From Pseudomonadota bacterium (GTDB lineage: Bacteria; Pseudomonadota; Alphaproteobacteria; Rhizobiales; Hyphomicrobiaceae): a DNA stretch of 12,852 nucleotides. The position numbers and the translations under genes were made by a program. Below the pieces are notes generated by a model. It made no database searches. It was not told the DNA's origin and saw only the letters and a list, made by a program, of their open reading frames with translations. Shown here piece after piece: positions 12,234 through 12,852 of this stretch. The DNA lies in the NCBI GenBank assembly GCA_021816505.1, contig JAKAXS010000034.1, positions 1 to 12,852 on the forward strand, given 5' to 3'. How positions within the stretch are numbered: position 1 is the first letter of the stretch; each line of letters opens with the position of its first letter.

Positions 12234-12852
12234 GTGACGACGGCGCGATCCTGCACCTGCCGGACGGCCGCAAGATCGGCCTGGCAACCTACGGCGATCC
12301 GCGCGGTCACCCCGTTCTGGCGTTTCACGGCACGCCGGCCTCGCGGCTGATGTATCGCAAGGGCGATGCCGCAGCACAGCGTCTCGGCTTCAAGCTTATC
12401 GCGCCCGACCGACCCGGCTACGGCCTGACGCCGATCGATACGCAGCCGACACTGGTATCGCGCACCGACATGCACGTCGCCATCGCCGACGCGCTGGGCC
12501 TCGACCGGTTTTCACTGCTCGGCGTGTCCGGGGGCGCCCCTTATGCCACCGCCTTGGCAAGCCGGCTCGGCCCGCGCGTTGCATCCCTTGCCCTCGTCAG
12601 TCCGATGGGGCCGGTGGCCGACTACGCTGCCGCCGGACAGCCCAAACTTCCGCTGCTGCAGCGCCGCTTCTTCTTGAAGCTGTCGCAGCGCGGTTGGCTC
12701 GTGCGCCCCGGCGCTGCTCTCGGGTTGGCGGGTTTTCGTGCCGCGCCCCAACTCTTTGCACGAGCGTTCCGATCCGGACTAGGCAGCGCCGACAGCCGCA
12801 TTCTCGCCGACAAGGGCGTCCTCGATGGGCTCATCGAAATGACGCGCGAGGC
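12230..12852 (+). CDS. alpha/beta hydrolase, partial (runs off right edge)
   Basis: The frame is open from a TTG at 12230 to the window end (207 codons). TTGA overlaps the TGA of the CDF gene, and GGAG at 12218-12221 lies 8 nt upstream, an ideal spacing. Features are LPDGRKIGLATYGDP, the oxyanion-side HGTPASR (33-39), IAPDRPGYG (57-65) and the nucleophile elbow GVSGG with Ser100 (98-102), then ALVSPMGP. These are clear alpha/beta-hydrolase motifs. The acid and His of the triad lie beyond or near the window edge. The substrate is unknown; esterase, lipase and epoxide-hydrolase-like activities all remain possible. A GTG at 12234 is out of frame, and no in-frame ATG occurs before residue 41, which is inside the fold, so TTG is the best start. 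Confidence 0.88.
   Translation, partial: MSDDGAILHLPDGRKIGLATYGDPRGHPVLAFHGTPASRLMYRKGDAAAQRLGFKLIAPDRPGYGLTPIDTQPTLVSRTDMHVAIADALGLDRFSLLGVSGGAPYATALASRLGPRVASLALVSPMGPVADYAAAGQPKLPLLQRRFFLKLSQRGWLVRPGAALGLAGFRAAPQLFARAFRSGLGSADSRILADKGVLDGLIEMTRE

Noticed and set aside
11220..12377. Minus-strand 385-codon frame opposite the CDF gene
   Set aside because: It is an antisense shadow rich in Arg, Asp and His with no recognisable domain, covering a well-defined CDF protein.
1..12852. CRISPR arrays, tRNA/rRNA genes, insertion sequences, attachment sites
   Set aside because: No spaced direct-repeat array, cloverleaf-like segment, transposase motif or flanking target duplication was seen by reading the sequence; a tRNA or HMM scan was not run.

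Overview
The window reads as a stretch of alphaproteobacterial chromosome, probably from the order Hyphomicrobiales (this placement is inference). The DNA is GC-rich with short AT-rich intergenic regions. It carries the Caulobacter-type cpa/tad pilus gene order, including the lipoprotein CpaD, which is typical of alphaproteobacteria. A CtrA-like box lies upstream of the pilins.

Layout. From about 7081 down to the left edge, on the minus strand, lies a compact Tad (type IVb / Flp) pilus operon: flp pilin 1, a second Flp-like pilin, cpaA (prepilin peptidase), cpaB, cpaC (secretin), cpaD, cpaE/tadZ, cpaF/tadA, and the first codons of a probable tadB that leaves the window. Diverging from a shared regulatory island of about 500 bp (7082-7584), the plus strand carries a second pilus module: a free-standing periplasmic protein made of the secretin N-terminal domain (7585-8067), then two TadE-like pseudopilins (8179-8757 and 8757-9407). 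Next come a TetR-family regulator (9580-10188), a convergent YdjM-type membrane protein (10185-11081, minus), a cation diffusion facilitator (11298-12233, plus) and a coupled alpha/beta hydrolase that runs off the right edge (12230-12852).

How the genes work together. Flp pilins and TadE-like pseudopilins share the G|xxxxE processing site and should be cut by CpaA. CpaF powers assembly, CpaE localises the machine at the cell pole, and CpaC with CpaD and CpaB forms and supports the outer-membrane channel. No TadG-type protein follows the pseudopilins; the cluster ends there and an unrelated regulator begins.

No mobile element, CRISPR array or RNA gene was seen. No wholly new multi-gene system could be supported. 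The less ordinary material is regulatory and architectural: a perfect 12-bp hairpin between the two pilin genes, a CtrA-like box and a 14-bp palindrome in the divergent island, the separate secretin N-domain protein, a CDF transporter with an altered metal-site motif, and a 21-bp operator-like inverted repeat between ydjM-like and CDF genes.
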